Source: Rubritepida flocculans DSM 14296 (lineage in GTDB: Bacteria; Pseudomonadota; Alphaproteobacteria; Acetobacterales; Acetobacteraceae). From it: a stretch of 64,000 nucleotides of DNA. The stretch is from contig NZ_AUDH01000003.1 in the NCBI RefSeq assembly GCF_000425365.1, positions 62,001-126,000 of the forward strand, read 5' to 3'. Of this stretch, positions 40,294-48,952 are shown piece after piece. Numbering within the stretch: position 1 is the first letter of the stretch; each line of letters starts with the position of its first letter. Position numbers and translations under genes: made by a program. The notes under the pieces were generated by a model, which was given only the letters and a program-made list of their open reading frames with translations, did no database searches and was not told the DNA's origin.

Positions 40294-41791
40294 AGGACTC
40301 CGCGGGCGGCAGCACCTGATCCAGCACGCGGGCGGAGGCGATCACGCCCGGCACGCCCGCGCCCGGATGGGTGCCCGCGCCGACGAGGAAGAGGTTGCGC
40401 AGCTCCTCGCTCATGTTGTGCGGGCGGAACCAGGCCGACTGGAAGAGCTGCGGCTCCATGGCGAAGGCCGCGCCCTGCCAGGCGTTCAGCCTCTCGCGGA
40501 AGTCGAGCGGCGTCAGCAGACGCTGCGTGACGATGTGCCGGCCGAGGCCGGGCAGCACCGTCTCCTCCAGGCGCTGCTGGATGCGTGCGCGATAGGGCTC
40601 GGCCATGGCCCGCCAGTCGATGCCGCCGCCCAGATGCGGCACCGGCGAGAGCACGTAGAAGGCGTCGCAGCCCGGCGGCGCGAGGGAGGGGTCATTGGCC
40701 GTCGGGCGATGGAGGTAGAGCGACATGTCCTCGGCGAGGCGCTTGCGCTGGAAGATGTCCCGCAGCAGCCCTTCGTAGCGCGGGCCGAGCACCATGGTGT
40801 GGTGGTACACCTCGTCGAAGCGCCGGTCGGTTCCGAAATACCAGACGAACAGGCCCATGGAATACTTCGCGCGCGCGAGCTTCGCATCCGTCCAGCGCCG
40901 GCGAGGCCGTGCGCCGAGAAGCCTCGCATAGGTCCAGGCCGGATCGGCGTTGGAGACGACGACATCGGCGCGCAGCACCTCGCCAGAGGCCAGGCGCACG
41001 CCGGCGGCGGCGCCGTTCTCGGCCAGGATTTCCGTCACCTCCGCGTCGCAGCGCAGGCGCCCGCCCTTGGCTTCGATCAGGCGCACCAGCGCGCGCACCA
41101 CGGCCCCCGTGCCGCCCATGGCGTAATGGACGCCGTGCAGCTTCTCCAGATGCGCGATGAGGCAGTAGTAGGCCGTGGTGTTCAGCGGGTTCCCGCCGAT
41201 CAGCAGCGGGTGGAAGCTGAAGGCGACGCGCAGCTTCGGGTTGCGGAAGTTCGAGCAGACCTTGCCGAAGACGGAGCGGTATCCCTGCAGGCGGATCATG
41301 TCCGGCACCGCGGCCAGCATGGCGCCGAGACGGTGGAAGGGCCGGTCGGCGAGCTGCGCGAAGGCGACGTCGTAGATCGCCTCCGAGTCGCGGATGTGGC
41401 GCTCGAAGCCCTCGACATCCTCGGGCGCGATGCGCCGCACCTCCTCGCGCATGGCGCTGACGTCGGCGCTGGCGCGGAACTCCGTGCCGTCGTCGAAGCG
41501 GATCACGTAGAAGGGGTCGATGGCGCGCAGGTCGAGGTCATCGGCCATGCGGCGGCCGTGCAGCGCCCACAGCTCCTCGAGCAGATAGGGCGCGGTGATG
41601 ATGGTGGGGCCGGCGTCGAAGGTGAAACCGTCCTGGCGGAAGGTGTAGGCGCGGCCGCCCGGCGCATCGAGCTTCTCCAGCACCGTGACGCGATAGCCGC
41701 GCGCGAGGAGCCGCACGGCCGCGGCGAGGCCGCCGAAGCCCGAGCCGATGACGATGGCATCGGGGCGCGGGGGGGCGGAGATCACGTTCAT
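40274..41791 (-). CDS. crtI: Phytoene desaturase
   Basis: Converts phytoene to neurosporene/lycopene by stepwise desaturation; 505 residues, the normal length. FAD site IVIGSGFGGLAAAVRLLARG, FTFDAGPTIITAPYLLEELW, and the C-terminal NLFLVGAGTHPGAGVPGVIASA are diagnostic. Unusually for this gene, crtB (phytoene synthase), its common partner, is not adjacent or anywhere in the window. The gene converges on crtD with a 20-base overlap. Confidence 0.92.
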   Translation of the reverse strand: MNVISAPPRPDAIVIGSGFGGLAAAVRLLARGYRVTVLEKLDAPGGRAYTFRQDGFTFDAGPTIITAPYLLEELWALHGRRMADDLDLRAIDPFYVIRFDDGTEFRASADVSAMREEVRRIAPEDVEGFERHIRDSEAIYDVAFAQLADRPFHRLGAMLAAVPDMIRLQGYRSVFGKVCSNFRNPKLRVAFSFHPLLIGGNPLNTTAYYCLIAHLEKLHGVHYAMGGTGAVVRALVRLIEAKGGRLRCDAEVTEILAENGAAAGVRLASGEVLRADVVVSNADPAWTYARLLGARPRRRWTDAKLARAKYSMGLFVWYFGTDRRFDEVYHHTMVLGPRYEGLLRDIFQRKRLAEDMSLYLHRPTANDPSLAPPGCDAFYVLSPVPHLGGGIDWRAMAEPYRARIQQRLEETVLPGLGRHIVTQRLLTPLDFRERLNAWQGAAFAMEPQLFQSAWFRPHNMSEELRNLFLVGAGTHPGAGVPGVIASARVLDQVLPPAESFTSARV

Positions 41792-41870
41792 GCGTGTGGG
41801 ATCCTCGGCGGTTCCCGGCTCCCGCATCCTCGCGCATCGCGCTGCGGAATCCAAAGGGAAACCTCGGCCC

Positions 41871-42308
41871 TCACGCGAGCTGCAAGGCGATCCACGCGAG
41901 CACGACATAGCGTCCCGTCTTGGCGAGCGCCACGAGCGGCACGAAGCGCCAAAAGGGCTCGCGCATCACGCCCGCAACCACGGTCAGCGGGTCTCCGATG
42001 ATCGGCGCCCAGCTCGCCAGCAGCGACCATCGGCCCCAGCGCGCATACCAGGCCTGGGCGCGGTCGAGCGCCGCCTCGCCCACGGGAAACCAGCGGCGAT
42101 GGCGGAAGCGCTCGACCATGCGCCCGAGCGCGTAGTTCACGCAGGAGCCGAGCGTGTTGCCGAGGCTCGCCACCAGCACCAGCGCCCAGGCCGGATGGTC
42201 GGAGGCGAGCAGCAGCCCGACCAGCACCGGCTCCGACTGCATGGGCAGCAGCGAGGCGGCGCCGAAGGCGACGAGGAACAGCGAGGCGTAGGTGGCGAGC
42301 GCGCTCAT
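41871..42308 (-). CDS. YqaA family inner membrane protein (DedA-like)
   Basis: Small membrane protein of 145 residues, YqaA branch of the SNARE-associated/DedA superfamily, with helices around MSALATYASLFLVAFGAASL, PAWALVLVASLGNTLGSCVNY (the conserved G-N-x-x-G motif) and a final WIALQLA helix. RWSLLASWAPIIGDPLTVVAGVMR is the re-entrant loop typical of the family. The family is linked to lipid flipping and envelope homeostasis; function here is unknown. It lies between the puf operon terminator and crtI on the same strand. Confidence 0.82.
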   Translation of the reverse strand: MSALATYASLFLVAFGAASLLPMQSEPVLVGLLLASDHPAWALVLVASLGNTLGSCVNYALGRMVERFRHRRWFPVGEAALDRAQAWYARWGRWSLLASWAPIIGDPLTVVAGVMREPFWRFVPLVALAKTGRYVVLAWIALQLA

Positions 42309-42335
42309 CGCCCCGCAGGGAAGGCGAAAAGGGAA

Positions 42336-42365
42336 GGGGGCGGAAGGCCCTCGCCCTCCGCCCCC
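42336..42365 (-). terminator. Terminator of the puf operon
   Basis: GGGGGCGGA (42336-42344) and TCCGCCCCC (42357-42365) form a 9-bp GC stem with a 12-base loop, 28 bases past the pufC stop. On the minus strand the hairpin is followed by TTCCCTTTTCG, a broken T-run, so it looks like an intrinsic terminator for transcripts leaving pufC. Confidence 0.65.
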
Positions 42366-42392
42366 CTCGAGGCTGCGCCCGCGCGGGGCGGA

Positions 42393-43472
42393 TCAGTTGC
42401 GCGCCGGCTGCGACGCGGCCTCCGCGCGGCGCGGCGGCGGGTTCAGCTCCGGATAGTCGCTGAGCATGGGCGCGCCGTAGAGCGGGCGGTACACGCCCTG
42501 GTGGCAGGTGGTGCAGTTCACCTTCAGCGTGTCGCCGAGCGGGCCGAGGCGATGCGGCGGGAAGCGCTCGCGCAGCGGCTCGATGTAGTCGTTGTTGATG
42601 GCCCGCACCATGCGGATGCCGTGCCAGGCGGTGACGCGCTGCGGCGTGCTCGTCTCCCACGAGGCGAAGGAGCGGCTGTTGTGGCAGAAGGTGCAGTTGA
42701 CGCCGAGCGAGGTGGACATGTGCATCATCAGCCCGTAGATCCACTCGGTCTGGATGATGCTTGCGTTGTTGTTCCGCTCGCGCGCCGTCTCCGACTGGTG
42801 ACGGATGGGCTCGTCCCGCAGCAGATAGGGCGTGAAGGGATCGGAGGGCAGCGTGGCGTAGCCGGTGGCCGCCACGGGCCGGTTCTGCTCGCCCGCCACC
42901 TGCCACATGCGCGAGGCGGGCGCGTTGGATGGCGCCTGCGACCACACCGCGGCCGGCACGGCCTGGCCGCGATGGCAGGTGTAGCAGGTGACGCCCGTGT
43001 TCTGCACATGGTTGGCGAAGCTGCTGTTGATGGTGTGGACCATCTGCAGCATCCGCCGCGCGACATGCTTGGTGTAGATGTCCTCGGCGGCGAAATTGCC
43101 GGGGACGTGGCAGCCGTTGCAGCTCTCGGCCGGGTTCTCGTTGGGGTAGATCCACTCGGACATGGCCTGCATGATCCGGTTGAACTGCTCCACCGAGAGG
43201 TGGCCGAGCACCTGCACGTTCTCGAACACCTCCGAGGCGCGCGGCCCTTCGGGGTCGGCGGGCTCGATGGCGGCGGGGACGATGTTGCGCGCCTGGATGC
43301 GGTCCAGGTTGCGGTTGTTGTACACCACCTCCATCGCCGTTCCGCGGAAGCCCATCTGGACCTCCGTGGTGCCGGGGCGCTCGAAGGTCACCACCAGGAA
43401 GGCGGCGGTTGCGATGGCCGCCACGCCCGTCCAGAAGAGGAAACCGAAGGTCCTGTAGAATTCGGGCTTCAT
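42393..43472 (-). CDS. pufC: Photosynthetic reaction centre tetraheme cytochrome c subunit
   Basis: Periplasmic electron donor to the special pair, 359 residues. Four C-x2-C-H heme sites are at residues 118-122, 163-167, 260-264 and 320-324, arranged as two pairs. Met candidates for sixth ligands lie in helices ahead of each (for example RIMQAMSEW, GLMMHM). The N terminus has one hydrophobic segment (FLFWTGVAAIATAAFLVVTF) without a lipobox Cys, so it is probably anchored by an uncleaved helix rather than by lipid. Last gene of the puf operon, 13 bases after pufM. Confidence 0.96.
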   Translation of the reverse strand: MKPEFYRTFGFLFWTGVAAIATAAFLVVTFERPGTTEVQMGFRGTAMEVVYNNRNLDRIQARNIVPAAIEPADPEGPRASEVFENVQVLGHLSVEQFNRIMQAMSEWIYPNENPAESCNGCHVPGNFAAEDIYTKHVARRMLQMVHTINSSFANHVQNTGVTCYTCHRGQAVPAAVWSQAPSNAPASRMWQVAGEQNRPVAATGYATLPSDPFTPYLLRDEPIRHQSETARERNNNASIIQTEWIYGLMMHMSTSLGVNCTFCHNSRSFASWETSTPQRVTAWHGIRMVRAINNDYIEPLRERFPPHRLGPLGDTLKVNCTTCHQGVYRPLYGAPMLSDYPELNPPPRRAEAASQPARN

Positions 43473-43485
43473 GGCTCGATCCTCC

Positions 43486-44445
43486 TCACCGCGCCGCCGG
43501 GTCGAGGATCGGGCCCCACACCTGCGGATACTCGGGTGCGAAACGCTTCTCGATGGCCCAGAGGTACCAGTTGTCCACGATGGTGCCGGTCAGCAGGATG
43601 CCGATGCCGCCGGTGAGCGGGGTGAGCACCGCGAACCACCAGGCCCAGCGGTGGATGCTCTCCGAGGTGGCGTTGAAGCCCATGGTCCAGCGCCAGAAGA
43701 GGCCGGCGCGCTCCATCGCCGTGCCGCGGTCGATCGCCTGGTCCACCTCGCGCTCGCCGCCGAAGCGCGCGACCGCGAGGATCGTCGCCCCGTGCATCGC
43801 GAAGAGCAGCGTCGAGCCGTAGAGGAAGACGATCGAGAGGGCGTGGAACGGGTTGTAGAAGAGGTTGCCGTAGCGGATGGAGAAGGCGGCGGTCCAGTCG
43901 AGGTGCGGGAAGATGCCGAAGGGCACCGCCTCGCTCCAGGAGCCCATCCAGAGCGGGCGCAGGAAGCCCAGCACCAGGTAGAGCCAGATCGCGGCCAGGA
44001 AGGCCCAGAAGGTGTGCTGGCCGAGGCCGAGCTGATCGGCCCGCCGCCACACCCGCGCCGCCCAGAGGAAGAGGGAGAGCGTGAGGAAGAAGCCCGCGGC
44101 CAGCCACCATCCGCCCTCGTTGAGAGGCGGGATGCGCAGCCCCCATTGCGGGCCAGGCGGCTCGAGCGCGAGCCATGGCAGCAGCCGGATGAACTGCACT
44201 GGATCCCAGTTCACCGAGGCCAGCATGTTGAGCCCGATGATCTCGATCGCGATGAAGCCGCACAGCAGCGAGAGCGAGCCGAGCGTGCCGAGATAGAGCG
44301 GCCCGATCTGCGCATCCGCGAAGAGGCCGAGGAGGCGGCTGTGCAGCGGCTTGCCGATGCGCGCGTCGTTGTCCGCCGGCAGCGGCACGCCCGGATAGGA
44401 GGGGCCGTGCGGCTGGATGCGGGTGAAGAGGAACTGGTATTCCAT
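43486..44445 (-). CDS. pufM: Photosynthetic reaction centre M subunit
   Basis: Five-helix core subunit of the type 2 reaction centre, 319 residues. It binds one special-pair bacteriochlorophyll, QA and, with L, the non-heme iron. Visible ligands include the His in [13 protein letters not shown], in [12 protein letters not shown], in [12 protein letters not shown], and the C-terminal [12 protein letters not shown]. The start [11 protein letters not shown] has GGGAGGA upstream. It lies 17 bases from pufL. Confidence 0.97.
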   Translation of the reverse strand: MEYQFLFTRIQPHGPSYPGVPLPADNDARIGKPLHSRLLGLFADAQIGPLYLGTLGSLSLLCGFIAIEIIGLNMLASVNWDPVQFIRLLPWLALEPPGPQWGLRIPPLNEGGWWLAAGFFLTLSLFLWAARVWRRADQLGLGQHTFWAFLAAIWLYLVLGFLRPLWMGSWSEAVPFGIFPHLDWTAAFSIRYGNLFYNPFHALSIVFLYGSTLLFAMHGATILAVARFGGEREVDQAIDRGTAMERAGLFWRWTMGFNATSESIHRWAWWFAVLTPLTGGIGILLTGTIVDNWYLWAIEKRFAPEYPQVWGPILDPAAR

Positions 44446-44462
44446 GGTTCGCGTCCTCCCGC

Positions 44463-45287
44463 TCAGTTCCAGATCGGCAGCTGGAGCCACCAGTTCCACC
44501 ACTCGGGCCAGCCGCGCGTCCAGAACGGGCCGCTGATGACGATGCACACCGCGCTCCAGAAGCCGGCGGAAAGGGCGATGAACAGGCCGAGCCGGTGGAT
44601 GCCCAGCGTGCCGATCGAGTAGCCGATGAAGTCGCGGTAGAAGGTGTTCTCGTGCTCGGGCGTCTTCACCGGCTCGCCCTTCTTGGGGTTGATCGCGGCG
44701 AGCACGAGCGAGGCGTGCAGCGAGAGCGCGAGCGTCGTGGTGAAGAAGAAGGTCACCGCGATCATGTGCGCCGGGTTGTAGTGGAAGTGCAGGAACTGGT
44801 AGCCCACGTTGCTCACCCAATCGAGGTGGCTCCAGATGCCGTAGGGGAAGCCGTGGCCCCAGGCGCCCAGCAGCACGGGGCGGATCACCACCAGCGTGAA
44901 GTAGGCGAAGACGGCCATGCCGTAGGCCCAGGGAATGTGCATCCCCATGCCGAGCTTGCGCGCGATCTCCGCCTGGCGGAACGCCCAGGAGAGGAAGGCG
45001 CCGAGCGCGCAGACGGTGATGAGCTGCCACAGCCCGCCCTCGCGCAGCGGCGCGAGCCTGAGGCCGTAGCTCAGATCCGGCGGGGCGATGTTGATCAGCC
45101 ACGGATTCCAGGTTCCGCCGATGGCCGCGCCGTAGAGGATCAGGGAGACGCCGACGAGCGTGAAGAAGAACGTCGTGACGCCGAAGAAGCCCACGTAGAA
45201 GGGGCCGACCCAGAAGTCGAACAGGTTCCCTCCGACGAGGGTGCCGCCCCGGACGCGGTACTTGGCTTCGAAAGTCAGCATCGCCAT
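44463..45287 (-). CDS. pufL: Photosynthetic reaction centre L subunit
   Basis: Partner of PufM, 274 residues. It begins [20 protein letters not shown] and [14 protein letters not shown] as in all PufL proteins. Ligand His residues are in [25 protein letters not shown] and LGIHRLGLF. An AGGAG lies 11 bases ahead of the ATG. It is separated from pufA by a 117-base spacer with an RNA hairpin, the place where puf mRNA segments of different stability are divided in other species. Confidence 0.97.
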   Translation of the reverse strand: MAMLTFEAKYRVRGGTLVGGNLFDFWVGPFYVGFFGVTTFFFTLVGVSLILYGAAIGGTWNPWLINIAPPDLSYGLRLAPLREGGLWQLITVCALGAFLSWAFRQAEIARKLGMGMHIPWAYGMAVFAYFTLVVIRPVLLGAWGHGFPYGIWSHLDWVSNVGYQFLHFHYNPAHMIAVTFFFTTTLALSLHASLVLAAINPKKGEPVKTPEHENTFYRDFIGYSIGTLGIHRLGLFIALSAGFWSAVCIVISGPFWTRGWPEWWNWWLQLPIWN

Positions 45288-45331
45288 GGCTTGATGCTCC
45301 TGTGGGGGCTCGGCGTTGACCGGCTGCGGCG

Positions 45332-45348
45332 CGTCGCGATCCGCGACG
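45332..45348. other. Hairpin in the pufA-pufL spacer
   Basis: CGTCGCG (45332-45338), loop ATC, CGCGACG (45342-45348). In Rhodobacter a hairpin at this position protects the pufBA message from 3' decay and sets the excess of antenna over reaction-centre protein (established knowledge). The same role here is inferred from position. Confidence 0.5.
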
Positions 45349-45404
45349 GCGGAGGGAAGGGCAAGCCCCGGCCCCTCCGCCGCCGCGGCGCGGCGCGGCC
45401 CGCG

Positions 45405-45599
45405 CTAGCGGCCGGCCGGGGTCCGCTGCACGGGCTGTCCCGTCGTGTACGTGACCGACCCGGCACACCAGCCGAGGTGGTCGCAGTAGCGCGGCGAGGA
45501 CAGCACGACGAAATGGATCACGAGCGCGATCGCCATCACGCCCACGGCGCCGAGGATGCCGAGGCGCAAGGGGTTCGACACCATCCAGATCTTGTGCAC
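45405..45599 (-). CDS. pufA: Light-harvesting 1 alpha chain
   Basis: Antenna polypeptide of the RC-LH1 core, 64 residues. It starts at GTG 45599 ([13 protein letters not shown] follows the initiator, matching the invariant HKIW of LH1 alpha). The single transmembrane helix holds the bacteriochlorophyll ligand His29 in [11 protein letters not shown]. The C terminus, on the periplasmic side, has two Cys (positions 39 and 45, YCDHLGWC), which is uncommon. The AAGGAG ribosome binding site, 9 bases upstream, is locked in an 8-bp hairpin. Confidence 0.95.
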   Translation of the reverse strand: MHKIWMVSNPLRLGILGAVGVMAIALVIHFVVLSSPRYCDHLGWCAGSVTYTTGQPVQRTPAGR

Positions 45600-45608
45600 T
45601 GGGTTGAT

Positions 45609-45627
45609 CTCCTTTCCTGGAAAGGAG
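45609..45627 (-). promoter_or_regulatory. Hairpin masking the pufA ribosome binding site
   Basis: Read on the minus strand, CTCCTTTC-CAG-GAAAGGAG is a perfect 8-bp stem with a 3-base loop. The right arm holds AAGGAG, the only Shine-Dalgarno sequence for the pufA GTG start 9 bases on. A closed stem would block ribosome entry unless it is opened, for instance by ribosomes finishing pufB. Confidence 0.6.
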
Positions 45628-45664
45628 GGGCGGGCCGACGGCTCGCGCCGCCGGACCGCATCCC

Positions 45665-45853
45665 TCAGTTGATGAAGAAGCGCCAGTCCGGCGGGACGAC
45701 CTGCGACCCGTAGACCAGCGGACGCCACAGCCAGACCAGGATGTGCGCGCCCATCGACGCGAACACCGAAAAGATCCAGCCCTGCATCACGAGGCGGTGG
45801 ACCTCGCGGGCTTCGGGCTCGGTCAGGCCCGTCCTCGCACTCACATCGGCCAT
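45665..45853 (-). CDS. pufB: Light-harvesting 1 beta chain
   Basis: Antenna polypeptide of 62 residues. [19 protein letters not shown] is the conserved cytoplasmic segment, the His37 ligand lies in [15 protein letters not shown], and the W-L-W-R-P end of the helix is invariant in LH1 beta. GGAGGT lies 6 bases before the ATG. First gene of the pufBALMC segment. Confidence 0.96.
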   Translation of the reverse strand: MADVSARTGLTEPEAREVHRLVMQGWIFSVFASMGAHILVWLWRPLVYGSQVVPPDWRFFIN

Positions 45854-45869
45854 CAGTTGACCTCCATTC

Positions 45870-45962
45870 GGCCTTTCGGCCCGTTACCGCGCAACTCCCG
45901 CGCAGCAGGGATGTGCGTGGCGCGAGAGGCCACGCACCTCTGTCTGCCCGGGCATGCCGGGC
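45870..45962 (-). other. Cluster of RNA hairpins between bchZ and pufB
   Basis: Three structures lie in the 136-base spacer. A 9-bp stem GTGCGTGGC / GCCACGCAC (45913-45921 with 45929-45937) has a 7-base loop. A 6-bp stem GCCCGG / CCGGGC (45946-45962) has a 5-base loop. A short GGCC-GAAA-GGCC (45881-45870, minus strand) ends in a GNRA-type tetraloop just before the pufB ribosome binding site. None has a T-run, so partial termination, RNase processing or 5'-end stabilisation of the puf message are all possible. Confidence 0.5.
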
Positions 45963-45989
45963 GGGCAGGGAGATGGGCGGGGCGCGCGC

Positions 45990-47432
45990 TCATGCGGGCT
46001 GCGCCTCCGCCGCCAGGATCGCGCGCGCGCGCGCGGCCGTGACGCGCGCCTCGCCCGCCTCGCGCGCCGCCTGCTCCACCTGCTCGCGCAGGCGCTTGGC
46101 GGCCGAGATGCGGATGAGGAAGGGCTCGCGCTCCACCCGCGCATCGAGCAGCGCCTGGGCCTCGGGCTCCCAGATGTCGGCGGGGCGGGCCGGCGTGGCC
46201 GCCACCTTGTCGAGCTCGGTCCCGAGCGGAAGGATGTGGAACAGCGCGTCGAACAGCGCGTTGCAGTATTCCTGCACGATGTAGGTCGCGCCCGCGTAGC
46301 CCATGAAGGGCGTGCCCGTGGCGCGGCGGATGATGGCGCCGGGGAAGCTCGCGGGGATGTAGGCCGTCTTCTTTCCCGCCTCGGCCAGGTACATGCGCTC
46401 GTTGAAGCTGCCGAAGACGACGAGGCCCGGGTTGCCGTGCATCGCCGCGCGCGTGGCGTCGTTCTGCGGTTTCTCTCCGGGCTTGCGCGCGGCGCTGTAC
46501 GCGCAGGGGATGCCGAGCTCCTCGGTGAGGAACTGCCTGAGGCCGAAGCTGTAGGTGTGGTTGGCCACCACCGAATAGGGCGCGGAGGCGAAGAAGTCCT
46601 GCGTCACCGAACGCCAGAGATCCCACAGGGGCTTCAGCGTCGTGTGCTTCTCGCGCTCGATGAAGGGCTCGGGATCGAGCCCGGTGAGCTCGCCCAGCGT
46701 GCGCAGGAAGTTCGTGGTCGCGAACATGCCGATGGGCGCCTGCAGGTAGGGCCGCTCCAGCGCCTCGCAGAGCTTCCGGCCGAACTCGCGGTAGAGGCAG
46801 ATGTTCACGTCCGCATCCGGCAGGCGCTGGATGTCCTCCACATGGCTGCCGAGCGGGAAGACGAGGTTCACCTCGCAGCCGATGCCCTCGACGAGGCGGC
46901 GGATCTCCGCGAGATCCGAGGGCATGTTGAAGGTGCCGTAGATCGGCCCGATGATGTTGACGCGGGGCTTCTCGCCGAGCTTCGGGTTGCGCGCGCGCAC
47001 CTTTCGCCCGCGCGCGCCGAACTCGTTCCACAGCCACATGATGGCGCGGTCGGCCGCCTGCCACTGGTCCTCGTCGATGGTGCGGCAGATGAAGCGCTGC
47101 AGGTTCGAGCCCTGCGGCGTCACCCCGCCGCCGATCATCTCGGCGATCGAGCCGGTGACGACCACGGCGGGCAGATCGGGATCCTGGGTGCCGGCGGCGC
47201 GGCGCAGCAGCCCCTCCGTGCCGTCCTTGCTCATCGCGTCCTCGTCGATCCCGGTGACGACGATGGGCAACTCGTGCGGCGGCAGCGCGTCGGTGTAGTG
47301 CAGCACCGCGGTGACAGGCAGGTTCTCGCAGCCCACCGGGCCGTCGATCACCACGCGCAGGCCGCGCACGGCCGAGAAGGCGTAGATGGCGCCCCAGTAT
47401 CCGCCGGCGCGGTCATGGTCGAGGACGAGCAT
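45990..47432 (-). CDS. bchZ: Chlorophyllide a reductase subunit Z
   Basis: Catalytic NifK-like subunit of chlorophyllide a oxidoreductase, which reduces ring B to give the bacteriochlorin; 480 residues. Diagnostic stretches are [21 protein letters not shown], the cluster Cys in [27 protein letters not shown] (listed by key residues C35 and the T-A-V-L-H-Y run), and [16 protein letters not shown]. It is separated from bchY by 3 bases and from pufB by a structured 136-base spacer with no room for pufQ. Confidence 0.95.
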   Translation of the reverse strand: MLVLDHDRAGGYWGAIYAFSAVRGLRVVIDGPVGCENLPVTAVLHYTDALPPHELPIVVTGIDEDAMSKDGTEGLLRRAAGTQDPDLPAVVVTGSIAEMIGGGVTPQGSNLQRFICRTIDEDQWQAADRAIMWLWNEFGARGRKVRARNPKLGEKPRVNIIGPIYGTFNMPSDLAEIRRLVEGIGCEVNLVFPLGSHVEDIQRLPDADVNICLYREFGRKLCEALERPYLQAPIGMFATTNFLRTLGELTGLDPEPFIEREKHTTLKPLWDLWRSVTQDFFASAPYSVVANHTYSFGLRQFLTEELGIPCAYSAARKPGEKPQNDATRAAMHGNPGLVVFGSFNERMYLAEAGKKTAYIPASFPGAIIRRATGTPFMGYAGATYIVQEYCNALFDALFHILPLGTELDKVAATPARPADIWEPEAQALLDARVEREPFLIRISAAKRLREQVEQAAREAGEARVTAARARAILAAEAQPA

Positions 47433-47435
47433 GGC

Positions 47436-48944
47436 TCAGCTCCCCACCGCTTCTTCGGCCTTGGCGCGGGCGGCGCGCAGCTTGCGCATCCGCTCGCGGA
47501 AGCCCGGTGGATCCTCGGGCTTGTCGCGGAAGCCGTAGCCCGCGCGGTCGGCGCTGCCCACGCCCTCGAAGAAGCCCACCATGCGGGCGAAGCGCTCGCG
47601 CCCGCGCGTCTGCGCCGCCACGATGCCCGCCATGGAGCCCGCGCCCATGATGCCGAAGAGCGGCCGGGCGCTAACCATGTTGGTGAAGTAGAGGGCGGGC
47701 CAGCCCATCTCCTTCGCCTTCTGCACGAGCGGCGTGGTGCCGAGGGCGAGATCGGGCTTCGCCTCCTTCATCGCCGCGATGTCCTGCTCCAGCGAGGCGC
47801 GGAACTGCACGTGGCAGCCATGGGCGTTCAGCCACTCCGCATCCGCGGCGCTCCACTCGGTGCGCGGGCAGGCGGTGCCGACATAGGGCACCTCCGCGCC
47901 CGCCTCGATCAGCAGCCGCGCCACCAGCAGCTCGCTGCCCTCGTAGCCGGAGACGGTGATGCGCGCGGCGATGGCGTTCTTCTCGAGCTGCGCGCGGATC
48001 GCGGGCAGCACGGCCTGGCGGGCGGCGTCGCGCATCGCTTCCGGCACCTCGGCGGCGCGGCCGATGGCCTCCATCCACGCCGCCGTCCCCTCCACGCCGA
48101 CCGGGCCGGAGCCGACCACGGGCCGCCCGGCCGCCACGAACTCGCGCACGCTCGCGGTGTAGAAGGGGTGCAGCGCGGCGACCGCCACGCCGTCCAGCGC
48201 GGCGTAGAGGTCGCGCCACTCGCGGCAGGGCGCCTGCGCGCCGGCGGCGAGGCCCATGGGCGCGAGGAGCTGGCCGATGGCCACGGGGTCGGCGGGAAAC
48301 AACTCGCCGATCAGGGTCACCGCGCGGCCTTCGACCAGGCTGCGCGGCCGCGCGACGGGGCCCTGCTCGGCCTCCTGCCGTGCGTAGCGCAGCATCGCGC
48401 CGGTCAGCACGTCCTTGGCTTCCGCATGCGTCGGCACGCCGAAGCCCGGCACGTCGATGCCGATGATCCGCACGCCGTTGATCTGCCGGGGGAGGAGATC
48501 GAGCGGCACGCCGGATGCCGTGGGCACGCAGAGATTGGTGACGACGACCGCGTCGTAGTCCTCGGGCTTCGCGGTCGCGATCACCGCCTCGCGGATGTCC
48601 TCGAACAGCTTGCCGGTGACGAGGGTTTCCGAGTTGAAGGGCACATAGCCCACGCTGCGCTTCGCGCCGTAGAAGTGGCTCGTGAAGGTCAGGCCATAGA
48701 CGCAGCAGGCGCTGCCCGAGAGGATGGTCGCCACGCGCCGCATGCGCAGGCCCACGCGCAGCGAACCGAAGGCGGGGCACATGCTCTGCGGCTGGTCGTG
48801 CGGGCCGCGCGGATAATCGGCCATCAGCCGGTCCATCGCCTCGGTCTTGCCGGCGGCGCGCGCGGCGGCCTGCATGGTCTCGCGGCCGGCATGGCAGCCG
48901 GCCTCGGCGGAGGGGGAGGGCGCGGAGGGCGGCAGGGTGTCCAT
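47436..48944 (-). CDS. bchY: Chlorophyllide a reductase subunit Y
   Basis: NifD-like partner of BchZ, 502 residues. The 4Fe-4S cluster Cys candidates lie in QSMCPAFGSL, LSGSACCVYGL and VTNLCVPTASG. FNSETLVTGKLFEDIREAV and GIDVPGFGVPTHAEAKDVL are typical. The start at 48944 follows bchX by 8 bases. The first 50 residues are low-conservation and Ala/Pro rich, so a downstream start (for example MQAAARAAGK) cannot be excluded. Confidence 0.95.
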   Translation of the reverse strand: MDTLPPSAPSPSAEAGCHAGRETMQAAARAAGKTEAMDRLMADYPRGPHDQPQSMCPAFGSLRVGLRMRRVATILSGSACCVYGLTFTSHFYGAKRSVGYVPFNSETLVTGKLFEDIREAVIATAKPEDYDAVVVTNLCVPTASGVPLDLLPRQINGVRIIGIDVPGFGVPTHAEAKDVLTGAMLRYARQEAEQGPVARPRSLVEGRAVTLIGELFPADPVAIGQLLAPMGLAAGAQAPCREWRDLYAALDGVAVAALHPFYTASVREFVAAGRPVVGSGPVGVEGTAAWMEAIGRAAEVPEAMRDAARQAVLPAIRAQLEKNAIAARITVSGYEGSELLVARLLIEAGAEVPYVGTACPRTEWSAADAEWLNAHGCHVQFRASLEQDIAAMKEAKPDLALGTTPLVQKAKEMGWPALYFTNMVSARPLFGIMGAGSMAGIVAAQTRGRERFARMVGFFEGVGSADRAGYGFRDKPEDPPGFRERMRKLRAARAKAEEAVGS

Positions 48945-48952
48945 GCGCCGCC

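Noticed and set aside
42309-42392. pufX or another small gene after pufM/pufC
   Set aside because: pufM is followed directly by pufC, and the spacer after pufC holds only a terminator hairpin and the YqaA leader.
45854-45989. pufQ in the bchZ-pufB spacer
   Set aside because: Only 136 bases, no frame with a suitable start and length; the space is filled with hairpins.
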